A DNA stretch of 6,780 nucleotides from Pseudomonadota bacterium (lineage in GTDB: Bacteria > Pseudomonadota > Alphaproteobacteria > Rhizobiales > Hyphomicrobiaceae), in NCBI GenBank assembly GCA_023390485.1, contig JAEWCT010000016.1:1-6780 (forward strand), in the 5' to 3' direction. The notes beneath the pieces were generated by a model. The model made no database searches. It was not told the DNA's origin and was given only the letters and a program-made list of their open reading frames with translations. The first letter of the stretch is position 1; the number at the start of each line of letters is the position of its first letter. The position numbers were made by a program, and so were the translations under genes. Positions 5,358 through 6,780 of this stretch are shown here, one piece after another.

Positions 5358-6430
5358 GCGAAATCACCGTTCGCAAAATCATTCATGTCGACATGGACGC
5401 CTTCTATGCCTCGGTCGAGCAACGGGATAATCCCGAGCTTCGCGGCAGGCCGGTCGCCGTCGGCTATGGCGCCAAGCGCGGCGTCGTCGCGGCCGCGAGT
5501 TATGAAGCACGCGCGTTCGGCGTGCGCTCCGCCATGCCCTCGACGACGGCGCTGCGGCAATGCCCCGATCTCATCTTCGTGCCGCCACGCTTCGAGGTCT
5601 ATCGCGCCGTCTCGCGTCAGATCAGGGAAATCTTCGCCGAGTACACGCCACTCATCGAACCGCTTTCGCTCGACGAGGCCTATCTCGACGTTACGAAGAA
5701 TTTGCGCGGCTTGCCGACGGCTTCCGACACCGCCTCGGAGGTTCGCGAGCGCATTCTCGCCGAGACGAAGCTGACGGCATCTGCCGGGATCTCCTATAAC
5801 AAATTTCTCGCTAAGCTCGCCTCCGACATACGCAAGCCCAATGGGCAGTTCGTCATTCCGCCCCAGCGGGGCGCGGAATTCATCGAAAGCCTACCGGTCA
5901 AGAAGTTTCATGGCGTAGGGCCGGTGACGGCTGATAAACTCAACGGGCTCGGCATCCACACCGGCGCCGATCTTCGGGCGCAAAGTCTTGAATTCCTGCA
6001 GCAGCATTTCGGGAAATCCGGTACCTGGTATTACGCCATCGCGCGCGGCGAAGACGACCGTCCCGTCGAACCCAATAGGCCAAGAAAGTCGTCTGGCTCT
6101 GAAACTACGTTTGCGGAGGATCGCGTTCATCCCGCCGAAATCGAAGTGGGGATCCTCGAGATGGCCGATGACGTCTGGGCTTGGTGCGAGAAAAACCAAA
6201 GCTTCGGCGCGACGGTCACCGTGAAAATCAAATACGCCGATTTCCGGATTATCACCCGCAGCCGCACCGTATCGGGAGCCGTCGTAACGCGCGATCGGCT
6301 TCATGATATCAGCTTATCGCTGGTGCGATCCGTCTATCCGGTCACGACGGGCATTCGTCTGGTCGGCGTCGCCGTCTCCAAATTTGCATCCGATACCGAC
6401 GGCCAGCTTGATCTCGCTTTAGATACCTAA
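5354..6430 (+). CDS. dinB: DNA polymerase IV (Y-family translesion polymerase)
   Basis: A 358-residue Y-family polymerase, close to the 351 of the E. coli enzyme. It copies past damaged bases, acting in the cytosol at stalled forks with the beta clamp. The palm starts with HVDMDAFYASVE: D13 is the first metal ligand and Y18 sits at the steric-gate position. The second catalytic block is SLDEAYLDV with D107-E108. A SAGISYNKFLAKLASD segment follows, then KPNGQ. The helix-hairpin-helix block (HGVGPVTADKL, near 186-196) leads to a little-finger domain, and a C-terminal QLDLAL (351-356) fits a clamp-binding motif. An in-frame TAG at 5342 rules out a longer protein and no nearby alternative start exists, yet no Shine-Dalgarno sequence precedes the ATG. 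Transcription could be leaderless: TAGATT (5342-5347) sits where a -10 box would be for a start at the ATG, though no -35 matches. No GTTC/GAAC LexA half-site is visible in the 170 bp upstream, so SOS control is not evident. Confidence 0.97.
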   Translation: MSEITVRKIIHVDMDAFYASVEQRDNPELRGRPVAVGYGAKRGVVAAASYEARAFGVRSAMPSTTALRQCPDLIFVPPRFEVYRAVSRQIREIFAEYTPLIEPLSLDEAYLDVTKNLRGLPTASDTASEVRERILAETKLTASAGISYNKFLAKLASDIRKPNGQFVIPPQRGAEFIESLPVKKFHGVGPVTADKLNGLGIHTGADLRAQSLEFLQQHFGKSGTWYYAIARGEDDRPVEPNRPRKSSGSETTFAEDRVHPAEIEVGILEMADDVWAWCEKNQSFGATVTVKIKYADFRIITRSRTVSGAVVTRDRLHDISLSLVRSVYPVTTGIRLVGVAVSKFASDTDGQLDLALDT

Positions 6431-6450
6431 GCGCAGCTAGAAGCGCGGGC

Positions 6451-6463
6451 TTGTCGGCGACAA
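6451..6463. terminator. Small hairpin after dinB
   Basis: TTGTC-GGC-GACAA forms a 5-bp stem 20 bp after the dinB stop. Position is suitable for a terminator, but the stem is short and no T-run follows. The paired-REP element at 6526-6687 is a stronger structure and may protect or end the transcript instead. Confidence 0.2.
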
Positions 6464-6525
6464 CTGGCGCCATCATCTTGAGCTTGTAGACCTAAAGACC
6501 CAAGACGACCTCACTCAACCTTCCT

Positions 6526-6687
6526 TTCGTCATCCTCGAACGCGTGACCCCGGACTTGATCCGGGGGAGGCGCGTTCGGGGATCCAGCGTGAAACGTGCC
6601 GGAGGCTCGATAGTGCGTCTTCGACGATTCTTGCGCTGGATCCCCGACCTTCGACGCGGCTTTGCCGCTGTCGGTCGAGGATGACGG
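6526..6687 (+). repeat. Paired-REP (BIME-like) element, copy B
   Basis: Second copy of the element at 4441-4590, in the same orientation. Outer ends 6528-6539 and 6675-6686 pair over 12 bp. The inner arms 6576-6589 and 6634-6647 pair over 14 bp, and the linker is at 6598-6627. The third hairpin is CGACGCGGC (6652-6660) with GCCGCTGTCG (6664-6673). The copy is 12 nt longer than A because the tip of the first hairpin is replaced by another hairpin, CCCCGGA-CTTGA-TCCGGGG (6548-6566). Differences between copies lie almost only in loops and tips, so secondary structure appears to be maintained. Confidence 0.9.
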
Positions 6688-6720
6688 AAGTCGTTGCTCG
6701 TCCGGTCGAGGATGACGGAA
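6672..6720 (+). repeat. Duplicated REP end, 18-bp direct repeat
   Basis: CGGTCGAGGATGACGGAA occurs at 6672-6689 and again at 6703-6720. The first is the right end of copy B; the second is an extra partial REP end. This suggests local duplication or a broken neighbouring unit. Beyond it (6721-6780) the sequence is G/T-rich with several GGG runs and no gene visible before the window ends. Confidence 0.75.
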
Positions 6721-6780
6721 GGGGCGTGCGGGTGATGTGGGTAGCGATGGCGCGGATGAGGTGGGTGTGTGCAGTGGGGG

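Overview
The window is high-GC DNA with one clearly AT-richer gene in it. The protein families (a MoxR ATPase with a DUF58 partner, a DUF1285 protein, DinB) and the REP-type hairpins built on CTGGATCC and GGATGACG suggest an alphaproteobacterium, probably Hyphomicrobiales. That placement is inferred, not proven by a marker gene.

Layout. At the left edge, on the minus strand, lies a MoxR-DUF58 gene pair; the DUF58 gene runs off the window. A DUF1285 gene diverges from it on the plus strand and ends in a run of G-tracts. Convergent with DUF1285, on the minus strand, is a 702-residue P-loop ATPase with a C-terminal zinc ribbon and winged helix. I cannot name this protein. Its coding DNA is far more AT-rich than its neighbours, so it looks acquired. 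About 1.06 kb without a convincing gene follows (4289-5353). It holds a promoter region, a 150-bp paired-REP element, a single REP hairpin and about 690 bp that I cannot explain. Next comes dinB (DNA polymerase IV) on the plus strand, without a visible Shine-Dalgarno sequence. A second, 162-bp copy of the paired-REP element and G-rich sequence close the window.

How the genes relate. MoxR and DUF58 are almost certainly one operon (8-bp gap) forming a chaperone-like AAA+ and partner module. DUF1285 and dinB look like ordinary chromosomal genes with separate jobs. The orphan ATPase is the accessory item. Its nucleotide-binding core plus two likely nucleic-acid-binding domains would fit a regulator, an initiator-like or transposition-like ATPase, or a single-gene defence factor; the sequence does not decide among these. 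No integrase, transposase, tRNA, CRISPR array or toxin-antitoxin pair is visible in the window.
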